From Mesorhizobium sp. M3A.F.Ca.ET.080.04.2.1 (lineage in GTDB: Bacteria > Pseudomonadota > Alphaproteobacteria > Rhizobiales > Rhizobiaceae), in NCBI RefSeq assembly GCF_003952525.1, contig NZ_CP034451.1, positions 3,720,001-3,784,000 of the forward strand: a stretch of DNA of 64,000 nucleotides, written 5' to 3'. The translations under genes were made by a program, and so were the position numbers. Under the pieces are notes generated by a model. It had not been told where the DNA came from. It did not search any database and worked only from the letters and a program-made list of their open reading frames with translations. This document shows positions 13,537 to 23,700 of this stretch, in pieces. Within the stretch, counting starts at the first letter, position 1. Every line of letters starts with the position of its first letter.

Positions 13537-13800
13537 TCAGGAAACACCTGTCTTCGGCTCAACCTCGACATGGCGTCCGATCGACCGCAGATATACAGCT
13601 ATCTCGTCCATGAGATGATCGCGTTCGCCGTAGATCTCAGCAATCCTGCGCAGCTGTGGCTCGACGGACCTCCGTTGCGCCGGCGTCAAATCAGCATCGC
13701 CAAAGACATATCCCAAGTTGCCAATCGCGCAAATGTTGCAGCCGGCCTCCACAACTGCTTGCACGAATGCCGGAATGTCTTTTTCTTGCATAGTCTTCAT
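13537..13800 (-). CDS. Small conserved-looking protein of unknown function
   Basis: An 87-residue soluble protein (MKTMQEKDIPAFVQAVV, then CNICAIGNLGYVFGDADLTP, ending near EVEPKTGVS). It is largely helical, with an acidic-basic pattern typical of real coding sequence. The ATG at 13800 has an AGAGG box about six bases upstream. It stands alone in a degraded region. I do not recognise a named domain; the two closely spaced cysteines (CNIC) are the only notable feature. Confidence 0.55.
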   Translation of the reverse strand: MKTMQEKDIPAFVQAVVEAGCNICAIGNLGYVFGDADLTPAQRRSVEPQLRRIAEIYGERDHLMDEIAVYLRSIGRHVEVEPKTGVS

Positions 13801-15952
13801 GTCGAACCTCTCGTGAATGGCGTGCTTGCGCGCCCATGCTGCCTTTTCAGCGTGTCCTCTGGGCGGCGCAAGCCTTGAGCGTAATTGTGCCGGGCAACCT
13901 CGACTATCCCGTCTGCCACGCTCTTTAGAGTCGGTGGGGTCTGGTGATTGCAGGCTGGGCCACTCAAAAGCCTGCAAGAAGAAAGTCATGGCGACCATTG
14001 CTCAAGATCGCGAGGGTGCGTGCAAGACCTTCCGTTGGCAGTCATGCACGCTCACCCAGCAACTGGGTATTGAGCAACTGGGTCTCACGTCGCGGGTCTC
14101 GTGTGCTTCACAGCCGAAAATAAGGTACCACCGTGGCTATTCTCAAGTGCAGGCTACCTCTTCAGGACACGGCGGAGTGCCTTCCGACGCACCCCTGGTG
14201 CAACGTGCGACCTAACGAGACACATCTCGTTCGCGTTCCCTCGACCTTTCTTCGTATTGCTGCTTGCCCTGCGATTTCAGGCCCTCTGCTAGCTTCTCGG
14301 CCGCTCTTTGGCCTGCAATGTCACTATTCAAGATCATATCCGACATCCCTGGATGGTCATAACCGTAATGCGCATGCAGTTTCCCTCACGAGCAGCGCCT
14401 ATCCGTCGATTAGTTCGTCTTCCGGAACCCGAAGCCCTTTTTATCCGGCGTACCTATCCACCATTCAACCGGTATACCTTTCCCAACTTTGGCGGACCAT
14501 TTACCTCAGGCATGATCATCTCGCGTGACATTTTTTTTTGGCGCCATCATCGCACGTGGCATTTTCTAAAAACCAAGACGTGTCAATTTGTAAAATCAAG
14601 GATGCGGCCGCGCCCGTTGCGAGGATTTGCAGGTAGCTCTTCAGCCCCAACACGATGTGTGAGGCGGCGGTGGAAAAGGCAACCGACGGCGTCGACGCGT
14701 CCTTTGATGATCGCAAGCGATATGCTTCGTCGCGAGCCCAGATTGCGGTCTCGGGCACAAGGCGAGATCACAGTTCTGCGATCTGTGGTAACGCGAGCCC
14801 GCAAAGCGCCGCTGCGGCCACCGCTTTTGGAATCTGGACGAGATTCGTCGTCGTCTGAGATCAGTTGATCGAGCAGTTCGCGCGCGCGGGACGCGCTTGC
14901 GGTGCAGTCTCTCCCGCGAGCTCGCCCGTGACCTTCTCATCGACGACATCCGAGAGCTGCGCGGACGGCCCTATGACCTCGTCGCTGTCGCCGGCGGCTG
15001 GAAGCACCTGACACGGCCGGCCTATGCCGATGCCATCCGCGCCTGCGGAAGCAGCGGGCGTGCCGTGGACCTGACGTGGTCGGACGTGCTGATGCTGATG
15101 TGCATCGGCACTTCCAGCCGATTACCCGCGCCGAATTGTCGTCGGTTTTCGGGAAGTAATCAGTCGCGACCTGATCGGCCATCTGCGGCACCGGCCTGAT
15201 CGCGTCGAACCCGCGCAGTCCGACGCCCGGCGCTCCCTACACCTATGTGACGACAAAAGCGTCCTGCTCGAGTTCGGCCTCGACACGCTTCGCGATCTCC
15301 CGGACTGCGAGGCGCTCGAGGATGCCGGGCTGCTGAGCAGAGATGAGCTGCTTGCTGGTGAAATTATGCCAGAGTTGGCTAGTGGCCATGAGGATGCGGG
15401 TTTGGATACGGAGGAATAGCTTGGCGCTGCAGACGCTGTGGCCACCGGGCTTGCGAGTGCTTCCAGCTTTCCATAGCGAATCTAGCGCGCCCAAGGGCGT
15501 CCGAAATTTGTAGGCAAATTTCGGACATGGACACGGTCAGCGACGTCAAGCAGGCAGCGGTATGCGGCCTCTGCACCGCTGTCGCCCAAAAATTCGTGGC
15601 CATGGGCAAGCCCCACTTGAGACCCCCAGAGAGAACGCTCGTGAGCGATGGAAACGGTTTTGGTCCAAAGCTTGATACAGATGGCCTGCAGATGGGTGTA
15701 GGGTTTCAAAGCGCTCGAAGACGCGCCTTCGCAGAGTTAAAAGTCCGCGACGAACTCGTGTGTCGTTTGTCGCCAACTGCAAATTCGATAGTTAGCGCAA
15801 TTATACTGCGCCGAGTCTGCCATCTCGAGCCCCAAGGGTTTGTGAGGCCTCTCGGCTCACCACCGCCTTTGCTAACCGCCGTGATTCCAAAGACGCGTGC
15901 CTTTACGGAGGGGGTCAAACGGCCTATATTATTCTTTATAAGGAGAAGAATA
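13801..15952. other. Degraded region with gene fragments
   Basis: No intact gene is supported. Two coding-like islands are visible. One is on the minus strand at about 14540-14700 (FSTAASHIVLGLKSYLQIL, LILQIDTSWFLE). The other is on the plus strand at about 14930-15110 (LIDDIRELRGRPYDLVAVAG, then AGSSGRAVDLTWSDVLMLM in slightly different frames). Both are broken by frameshifts and neither matches a family I can name. They look like relics in a hot spot of insertion and decay. Confidence 0.4.
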
Positions 15953-15955
15953 ATG
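15925..15955 (+). promoter_or_regulatory. Putative promoter/operator of the toxin-antitoxin pair
   Basis: A TATATT hexamer near 15925-15930 can serve as a -10 box. An 8-bp inverted repeat (TTATTCTT at 15929-15936, AAGAATAA at 15946-15953) with a 9-bp spacer surrounds the AAGGAG ribosome site and touches the start codon. Toxin-antitoxin operons are commonly repressed by their own antitoxin at such sites; autoregulation here is inference. Confidence 0.45.
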
Positions 15956-16603
15956 GGCACACTTGCTCGCATCTACACCCCCGCAGAGGCAGCCGCCGTC
16001 AGCGGGATAGGAATCAAGGCCGTGCACAATGCGATCGACAAACGCATTGTCGATACTGTGCCAAGCACTGCTCGGCGCATCGGTGGGGTCGTCCGACGGG
16101 CATTGACCGGCGAGGATTTGCTGCGGCTCAAGCTTTGGTATGGCGTGGGTGCGACATTGCCCGCTGATCGTCGCTACCGCCTGTTCGAGGAAATCAAAGC
16201 TGCCCCAAGGGCCAAGACCGTAAGGGCCGACGACCTGCTGATCGTCGACGTCGCCGAGGCACGTAAACAGCTCAAAGCGCGCATCGTGGATCTTGATGAA
16301 GCGGAGGCCGCCATCGGCCGCGTTAAAGGGGTGATGGGCGGAGAGCCTGTCTTCAAAGGAACCCGCATCCCTGTTCGTATGATCACGACGATGCTAGCGC
16401 AGGGCGCAGATGAAGCGGAGGTTCTGGAGGGATATCCGAAGCTAACGCCGCGCGTGATTGAGCTCGCCAGAATGTGGGTCGCCGCGCACCCGGTTCGTGG
16501 GCGGCCTAAGAAGCTGGTCGAGCAGGGCGTGAAAATAAAGTCGTCGAAGCGCGTGGTTTTGAAGGGCGACCCAGGTCCGTCGGCCAGGTCGAGACGCGTG
16601 TGA
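15953..16603 (+). CDS. DUF433-family antitoxin (VapB45-like) with N-terminal HTH
   Basis: Predicted antitoxin of 216 residues. The N-terminal part (IYTPAEAAAVSGIGIKAVHNAID) looks like a MerR-type helix-turn-helix that would bind its own promoter. The C-terminal DUF433 domain (about residues 115-185) contains GEPVFKGTRIPVRMI, LEGYPKLTPRVIELARMW and a basic tail. The ATG at 15953 follows an AAGGAG box by seven bases and is preferred over the long upstream open frame. The gene precedes a DUF5615 toxin with a four-base gap, the usual order of this type II module. Confidence 0.82.
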   Translation: MGTLARIYTPAEAAAVSGIGIKAVHNAIDKRIVDTVPSTARRIGGVVRRALTGEDLLRLKLWYGVGATLPADRRYRLFEEIKAAPRAKTVRADDLLIVDVAEARKQLKARIVDLDEAEAAIGRVKGVMGGEPVFKGTRIPVRMITTMLAQGADEAEVLEGYPKLTPRVIELARMWVAAHPVRGRPKKLVEQGVKIKSSKRVVLKGDPGPSARSRRV

Positions 16604-16607
16604 CCTC

Positions 16608-16985
16608 GTGAGGTTTCTGATCGATGAGTGCCTGCACACGTCTCTGGTTGCGGTAGCCCAAGAACGCGGACATGAAGCAAACCACGTCAACTGGCTTGGG
16701 CTAAGCGGCGAAACCGACTGGGACCTCATGCCGCTCATTATCGATGAGGATTTCACCTTCGTCACCAACAATGCTAAGGACTTCAGGAAGCTCTATGCCA
16801 AAGAACCGGTTCACGCCGGCCTGATTATCGTCGTCCCTCAGGTCGGGCCTGAAAAACAGAGAGAGCTCTTCGATGCTCTCCTCGAGGATCTTGGCCCAGA
16901 GGAATTCCTGATTAATGAAGTTATCGAAATCGAGATCGAAAACGGCATTGCAATCGTAACACGATACGATCTGCCGTCGCCCTAG
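16608..16985 (+). CDS. DUF5615 PIN-like toxin (VapC45-like)
   Basis: Predicted PIN-fold ribonuclease toxin of 125 residues. The acidic residues expected of the family are present: FLIDECL at the start, the D/E cluster around TDWDLMPLIIDED, and VTNNAKDF. It begins with GTG at 16608, four bases after the antitoxin stop, so the pair is co-translated. Its 3' end converges on the SbcC-like gene on the other strand, 21 bases away. Which RNA it cuts cannot be told from the sequence. Confidence 0.82.
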   Translation: MRFLIDECLHTSLVAVAQERGHEANHVNWLGLSGETDWDLMPLIIDEDFTFVTNNAKDFRKLYAKEPVHAGLIIVVPQVGPEKQRELFDALLEDLGPEEFLINEVIEIEIENGIAIVTRYDLPSP

Positions 16986-17006
16986 CTGAGGCTGCGCGAT
17001 CTCCGC

Positions 17007-19640
17007 TTATGACCGACCCGGTTGCCAGTCGCTCATCTGCAAAATGTTACCGCCGAGTTTTGCAAACGCGCGTTGGCGGCAGGAGAAAACGAGAATCTGC
17101 TGATCGTGTGATTGACGATGCAAAGCGTCGAACATGCGCTCGATGCGGTCGTCATCGGAATAAACCAAAGCGTCATCCAGGATAACCGGTGTGGGTCGGC
17201 CGTCGCGGGCAAGCAAACGGGCGAAGGCCAGACGTGTCAGAACCGAAAGCTGTTCTCGCATGCCGCCACTCAACCTATCGACATCCTCATCCTGACCATT
17301 GCGGCGAACGGTCTGTGGCAACAGTGTGTTCTCGTCGAACACTATGGAGATGTCATCGAATAGCAATCCAAGCAGCGGTCGCAGCTCGGACATGACCGGC
17401 TTCAGATAAAGATCGCGTGCCGTCGAGCGCGCAGCGACCAGCGTCGTGCGCAGCCGGTCGAGGACGGCTTTTTCGAATTCGAAGCGTCTCGCTCGCTCTC
17501 CAGCGATTTCCAATTTTTCTGTGGCCTCGCGCAAAGCTTCTTCCACCGCGTCGTCGGACCGAGTGCGAATATGGCCATTGAGATCGGCCAGGGTTACACG
17601 CAACTGACTTGCTTCCTGTGTGGCGGCATCCTGAACCGAACGGGCGCGGCGCAGAACGGCTTCAGCGCTGGTGAGATCGCGAGCGCCGTCGCGCAGGGGA
17701 GCAGCGCGCATTTCGGCCGCTTCGCGCAGCTTTTGTCGTGCGGTGGCCTCGGTGAGCAGCAAGCGCCCCTTTTCCTCGCGCGCTGCATCGGGTCCCAATA
17801 TGACCTCGAGGCTGGTCAGTTCCGCCTGGATGGTGACATAAGCCGTCTCCGCAGCCATGACAGCCTCGTCGGCATGGCTGCGCAAAGGCAAGGCCTCGCG
17901 CACGCTGTTGCGTGTTGTCGCCACACGCTGCTCGGCTGCGGCATGATGTTGCCGGATCTGTTCTGGATCGACTTTGAGTTCGAGGTCCCCGGCCCCGAGG
18001 GCACTCAGACGAGCAAGCTCCTCGTGTAATTGCTGTATCCCCTTGGGCGCGAGATCGGCAAGTCGCTGACGCGCCAAGCCCAGTTCGGTAGCTTTGTCGC
18101 GCGCTTCCACTAGGCGCTGGCGTGCCGTCCTGAGGCTATCGACACCGAGGGACGCAAGCAGGCTGCGGTGCTTCGCTTCGGCGTCTTCGATGGTCCGGTC
18201 GGCCTGCTGCGGCCGATTCGATCGCAGGGTCAAGGCTCCGATGCCGGCAATATCCAGGCGTACGGTGCCAGCAAAGCTTTGGTCTTCTGCATGGGGCAAG
18301 GGCTTGGCATCGATGGTCACCAAATCGGCGGCGCCGTCCCGGTATTCCATGCATAGCGTCGGCAGGGTTGCCAGGTGAGCTGCACGAAGGCTGGCGATCT
18401 CGATTTCGAGCGCCTGGAGTTGCTCGACAGCTTGTTCCGGCACCGCCAGCATCGCCAGTGCTGCCTCTCCATCTTCGATCTGGGTTCTGGCGACTTCGGC
18501 TTGTTTCAACCGGTTGTCCGAGCCGGCCAGTTGTTCGGCAGCGTCACGCGCCAAAAGAGTCGCATCCAGCCGCGCGAGCAATTCGCGTGCTTCGCGCTCT
18601 TCCAGTTCGGCTGCTTGAACTTCGCCCATCGCTTGTTCGTTTTCGGCAATGGCAGAAGCGCGCCGATCGAGAACCTCACTGCGGCGAAGCTGCGCAATCG
18701 TCGACTGCTGGCGCAAATCCGTGGCTCGTTTGAGCGCGGTCCGAAAACTATCGAGGGCCTGCTGCGCCGCGTCGTGGTGAATTGCGGCAAGGGCAGCTTC
18801 CGCCTCGGCGGCTTTCAAGGCTTCGCTGTGCGATTTGGCGGCCTCGACTGCGGCTTCCGCGGCCGAGATGGCTTCCCGCCGAGTGGCGCCTTCTTCGGGG
18901 TTTTCAAGCTCAGACAGACGCGCCAACGCCATGCGCCGCTTGTCGAGCGAATCGCGCAGACCGGTGACTTCGGCGCTGAGACGCTGCTCGTCTTTCACCA
19001 GCTTGTCACGCTCGTCGAGCGCTGCCGCATAGAGACCGCCGCTCTTGGGACGCAGCGTTGACGTAACCAGGCTATAGAGTTCTTCTTCACATGCCGCGGC
19101 GATTTCGGCCATGCGTCGCCCGCCGGTCAGGGCTTCAACTTCCCCCTGAACCGAGGACAGTAGGCTTTCGCGCACGCGTTTTTCGCCGTCCTCCTCGCTT
19201 TTGCTGCGCCTTTCGATGCCGGTGACCCCTTGGCGAACCCAGAGCAATCCTGCCGGTCCTGCGCTTCCGCCATGGATTAGTTTGCCGATAAAGGCTTCGG
19301 CCTCATCGGCTTGAGCCAACAGTCGCCCGCCGTCGAGGTCAATAACGCTGGCCAGCCTGCCGCCATAAAACTGCTTGGCAAGTCGATAGCGTCCTTCTGA
19401 AGTGGTGATGTCGGCCTCCACCACCGGATTGCCCCCACTGTAAGGCCGCAACAGTCGCACGCCTTCGGGTGTGCCCGTGTGAGGCTGGAAAAAGAGTGCG
19501 TGCAGCGCTTCGAAGAAGGTTGATTTGCCGAACTCATTGACCGCGCAAAGCACGTTGACGCCGTCGCCGATGTTTTCGATGGCGACGCCTTGCCCGGCGA
19601 ACCGTTTGACGTTGTGGAGCCGAAGGGCCGTAAGTTTCAT
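17007..19640 (-). CDS. SbcC/YhaN-like SMC-type ATPase
   Basis: A Rad50/SbcC-type ATPase of 877 residues expected to work with the metallophosphoesterase encoded just upstream. The N-terminal ABC half has the P-loop as AVNEFGKST, where the usual first Gly is Ala. Long coiled coils fill about 190-400 and 500-720, and a small beta-rich insert (about 430-490) lies where a zinc hook would be; no CxxC hook is seen. The C-terminal half has the signature LSGGMREQLSVLTRLAFARLL, Walker B PVILDDALVYSDDDR and a VFSCRQRAF switch. This layout matches YhaN-type proteins better than classical SbcC. The start overlaps the upstream stop by four bases (ATGA). Confidence 0.88.
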   Translation of the reverse strand: MKLTALRLHNVKRFAGQGVAIENIGDGVNVLCAVNEFGKSTFFEALHALFFQPHTGTPEGVRLLRPYSGGNPVVEADITTSEGRYRLAKQFYGGRLASVIDLDGGRLLAQADEAEAFIGKLIHGGSAGPAGLLWVRQGVTGIERRSKSEEDGEKRVRESLLSSVQGEVEALTGGRRMAEIAAACEEELYSLVTSTLRPKSGGLYAAALDERDKLVKDEQRLSAEVTGLRDSLDKRRMALARLSELENPEEGATRREAISAAEAAVEAAKSHSEALKAAEAEAALAAIHHDAAQQALDSFRTALKRATDLRQQSTIAQLRRSEVLDRRASAIAENEQAMGEVQAAELEEREARELLARLDATLLARDAAEQLAGSDNRLKQAEVARTQIEDGEAALAMLAVPEQAVEQLQALEIEIASLRAAHLATLPTLCMEYRDGAADLVTIDAKPLPHAEDQSFAGTVRLDIAGIGALTLRSNRPQQADRTIEDAEAKHRSLLASLGVDSLRTARQRLVEARDKATELGLARQRLADLAPKGIQQLHEELARLSALGAGDLELKVDPEQIRQHHAAAEQRVATTRNSVREALPLRSHADEAVMAAETAYVTIQAELTSLEVILGPDAAREEKGRLLLTEATARQKLREAAEMRAAPLRDGARDLTSAEAVLRRARSVQDAATQEASQLRVTLADLNGHIRTRSDDAVEEALREATEKLEIAGERARRFEFEKAVLDRLRTTLVAARSTARDLYLKPVMSELRPLLGLLFDDISIVFDENTLLPQTVRRNGQDEDVDRLSGGMREQLSVLTRLAFARLLARDGRPTPVILDDALVYSDDDRIERMFDALHRQSHDQQILVFSCRQRAFAKLGGNILQMSDWQPGRS

Positions 19641-20761
19641 GATCCCATCGCCTCGCAATAGCTGAACAACCGAACCAGTGCTTCTCGCGATATGTCGCGT
19701 TCGACAGCCGACCGGGTTTCGTCGCTGCTTTCATCCAACAGTGCCTGCGCTGCCTCGCGAAGGGCACCAGAGCGGTCGATCCGATCCAAATCGCCACTTT
19801 CGCAGTCGGTCGCGAGCCCGTCCCCGTCCAGTTCCAGATAGGCGAAGTCGGGCGCGGCTACCGCGATCGCCGCTTGAAGGATCGTTCGCCCACTTAACCG
19901 CACCCGGCCAGACGCGGCAATTCGCAGCAAAGTCTGACGCCGCAGATGAGCCGGTGGAAGCAACGCTTCAAATGCCGCGGCGCTGTCGTCGCCAGACAGC
20001 AGATGCAGGGGAGCGGTTTTCCAGGAAAAGCTAGCTGTTTCAACGGCCACGATCTCGGGCACGGCGCCAGGCCCGGCAATGGAAACGACAAGGGCCTGAC
20101 CGGGTGTATCATGCTTGAAACGGTCAGGTTCGGGCGCACCGCTATAACGGCTGCGCTCATTGATGGTGACGGGTCCGTGCCAGTCGCCAAGTGCCAGATA
20201 ATCGAGGCCGGCCTTAGTCGCGCGATCTGGTGCAATGACATCGGACGCTGCTGAATCTTCGGAAAAGTTCTGAATAGCGCCATGAGCAAGGCCGAGCCGG
20301 ATGGCGCCTTGCGGCGTCGCGGCGCTGTTCATCCACTCGGTAAGGTCGCGACCGGGTCTGCGGGTGGTGCAAGGTGCAGGCAGCAGCGCCACGTCCGCGC
20401 CAATGGTCAGGGTTTCGGGCCGCGTCGCCAGCAGGACATTGTCCGGCACAACGCTGTCCGCTGCACTCCACAATTGATCAGCCAACAGGGAATCATGGTT
20501 GCCAGGCAGCAATATCCAGCGCAGAGGCGCGCTCTGGCTCATCTCGGCCATGGCCTGCCGCAACATCGCTGGAGTGGGCGTTTCGGTATCGAACGTATCG
20601 CCGGCCAGAAGTATGGTGGATGCACCATGGACGCGTGCCTGCTCTGCCAGCCGGCTGATCGCGCCATGGCGCGCTTCACGGAGCCGCCCGCGCAGATCCT
20701 CTGGCATGTTGCCGAACCGCTTGCCGATATGAAGATCGGAGCTGTGGATGAATCGAAACAT
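19637..20761 (-). CDS. SbcD/YhaO-like metallophosphoesterase
   Basis: Mre11/SbcD-type nuclease of 374 residues with the metal-binding motifs in order: SSDLHIGK, LAGDTFD, LPGNHDSL, and LAHG near residue 195, plus LALGDWHG where the family has a final GxH motif. The ATG at 20761 (MFRFIHSSD) is the natural start; the open frame extends further into the helicase gene but has no family similarity there. It starts 13 bases after the helicase stop, and its end is coupled to the SbcC-like gene. It should form a nuclease-ATPase complex with that product, acting on DNA ends. Confidence 0.9.
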   Translation of the reverse strand: MFRFIHSSDLHIGKRFGNMPEDLRGRLREARHGAISRLAEQARVHGASTILLAGDTFDTETPTPAMLRQAMAEMSQSAPLRWILLPGNHDSLLADQLWSAADSVVPDNVLLATRPETLTIGADVALLPAPCTTRRPGRDLTEWMNSAATPQGAIRLGLAHGAIQNFSEDSAASDVIAPDRATKAGLDYLALGDWHGPVTINERSRYSGAPEPDRFKHDTPGQALVVSIAGPGAVPEIVAVETASFSWKTAPLHLLSGDDSAAAFEALLPPAHLRRQTLLRIAASGRVRLSGRTILQAAIAVAAPDFAYLELDGDGLATDCESGDLDRIDRSGALREAAQALLDESSDETRSAVERDISREALVRLFSYCEAMGS

Positions 20762-20774
20762 GGAGTCTCCGAGA

Positions 20775-23700
20775 CTATGTCGATGCCAGGTTGCGCTGGG
20801 CGCGATCGATGGCTTCATCCAGCCGGGAGCGTGAAATCGCCGCAAGTCGCTCGACACCGAGCAGACGTGCAAGGTCGAGAGCGGGGTCGGACTGTTCCAG
20901 AATGTCCTCGTTCGCAACGACGACAGCGGCCAGCTCGGCGATTGGAATGTCGGCAATGGACCGGCGGGCATCGGCATCGAACGGCATGCGATAATCAAGC
21001 AGGTCGACCACCGTCCCTCTCTTCCATAGGAAGCTGCCGCTGGATTCTTCAGTTCTATCGAACTCGCGCAGATGCAGGTCGATCCGCTCCCGAATCTTGT
21101 TGCCCGTTCTGAGCCAGCCATGCGCCCGTGCGATGCGCTGCGCAAGGACGTCATCTCGCAGAGGTCCTTCCTGCTCGATCACCGCGTCGACCATGGACCG
21201 CAGCGTGCCTCGGTAGACGAAGTCATAAAACTGATCCGGGCTGGTGGAAAATCCGGTTAGATCAGTCAGGCGATAACGGCCGCCCGTCGGTACGGTATCA
21301 TGCGTCGAATGCGCGGCCGCAGGCAAAATTCCTGCAGATGCCGATGGGCGCTCTCCCGTCGCGAGGGGAGCGGCGACAAGTTCTGGCTCTGATTTTATCG
21401 ACGGATGTTCCGGTTCGCCGGCCGATGCTAGGTCTTCGGCTGGCAATGGGTCCATGGGGTCGACCTTATGTCCCATGTCCCAATGGATCGCGGCTTCACT
21501 TTCCTGTTGTTCAGCCTGTTTGCGACGGCTTTCCTCGAGCAGCGCGGCCAGGCTGGCATGAAGCCTCTCGGTGCAACCTTCGAGATCAAACCACCAATCG
21601 GTTGACCATACCCGGACAATGTTCCACCCGAGGCCGCGCAGGACCTGCTCGCGGACCTTGTCTCGATCTCGCGCCGTGGCAGAACTGTGATAGGTCGCGC
21701 CGTCGCATTCGACCCCAGCCAGATAGGCGCCGGCGAGATCGGGATGCCGGATCCCTATATCCACTCGAAAGCCCGAAATGCCGACTTGAGGAACGATGGT
21801 CCATCCGCGCTTCTCAAGCTCGGCAGCGACGGCCTCCTCGAAAGGGGATTCCAGGGCTCCGACCGATCCGCGTTCCTGCGCTGGCAATGCCACAGCGCCG
21901 CGTTCGGCAAAATCGAGAAAGGCTTTGAGATGCTGTACGCCGATCGCTTTGGTTCGGTTGGGGTCGATCTGGTCGGCGGCAAAACCTGAAAATACGATCA
22001 GTTCCTGCCGCGCACGCGTCACCGCGACATTCAGCCGGCGTTCGCCGCCGTCCCGATTCAGCGCGCCGAAATCCATGCTGCGCTTGCCGGCATTATCTTG
22101 CGAAAAGGTGATCGAAAACAGGATTATGTCACGCTCGTCCCCTTGGACATTTTCCAGATTCTTGACGATGGCGGGCTCAATACGCTCGTCGGCAAAGAAC
22201 CATTCAAGCTCCGGCTCTGTCTGGCGTGCCTTGTCGAAAAGGTCGAGGATGAGCGACTGCTGTTGCGCGTTGAAAGTGATGACTCCGAGCGTGGGTCGGT
22301 CCTTTTCCGGTAGGGCCAGCCAACGCCGCATCCTGCTGACCGCCTCGTCGGTTACCGCTTGGGCTTCGATTCGATTGGTGCGGCTTTTGCCACGGTCATA
22401 GATGCCGGTCGTGATTTTTCGCAGCTGAACTGCCCGATCTTCCACCGTTGGCGAAGGGAATGTGATGAGCCGGTTCTGATAGTAGTGATGGTTGGAAAAG
22501 GCGATCAGCGACTCATTGCGGCTACGATAATGCCAGCGCAGGTCACGTACCGGGATGCCGGCCGCTTTGGCTTCGTCGAGAATGCTCTCAAGATCCTTTT
22601 CGTGTTCGACGACTTCCTCGTCCTCCTCGTTGCGGCCAAAGAAATTGGTGGGCGGCAACTGCTTGGGATCGCCTACGATTATGGTTTGATGGGCTCGCGC
22701 GATGGCACCGACGGCGTCCCAGGTGGTGATCTGCGATGCTTCGTCGAAAATCACCACGTCGAACAGGGCTTGGTCGGGCGGTAGATATTGAGCGATTGAA
22801 AGAGGGGACATCAGCATGCACGGCGCGAGCTTGGCAAAGCTCGTCGGCATCGCGCCAATCATCTCGCGGATTGACCGGCTGGGCCGCTGCAATTCCATCT
22901 GATGGCGCAACAGGCCCAACTCGGAATTGCGCGGGACGCCTTGCACAGCCGGCAAACCATGAGCGATGGCACTGATGACGCGAAGGCTTGCTTGAGCGCG
23001 GACAAGATCGTCGATTTCCCGGAAATCTTCGATGGCGTGCTCGTGCTGGAAGCGACGGAAATTCCGCAGCACCGGATCGGCATCCAGCGTGGCCGGCAGC
23101 CACCAGCGTACATAGGCCAGGCGGAACGCGGATTGAGCTTCAGCTGGTCGCACTAGACCCGCCTCGATATCGTCGACCAACGCTCCCAGATTGTGACTGA
23201 CAGCCCTGCGACGAATGCCGCACCACGAAGTCCAGTCCCGGAGAAGATGACGGGCGTCGAGCAAGTCTCCCATCGCAGTCGTCAATTCGGTCAGCGGGTT
23301 ATCATGTTCTGCCCAAGAAGGCGTCTTTCCAGCAGGGATCGCAAATTGGGTCTTGGCAGCCTCGAATGCTGCAGAAGCCGCAAGGAAGCGGGCTGCCCCA
23401 TAGCGCATCGTGCTATCTGCTGCACCGCTTCGCAGGCTCGGGGCGGTTGCTTGCAGGAGCGCTTTGAAATCCTCCGTGCCGAGGCCGGGCAGGCGTAGCG
23501 TCTGTCGAAGCCTTTCGGCCATCGAGAGTATCTGATCGATACGGTGGGTGTCGGTATCAAGTGCGGCAAATCCGATCGGCTTCCCAGATAGGATGTTGGC
23601 TTCGACAGTGGCCCGGCGGTCCTGCATCAGGCGCAACAGCAGCAAGTCGTGCTGAGGATCGGCTACCCCCTCTGTGACATAGCCTTGAAGCAGCTTCTGG

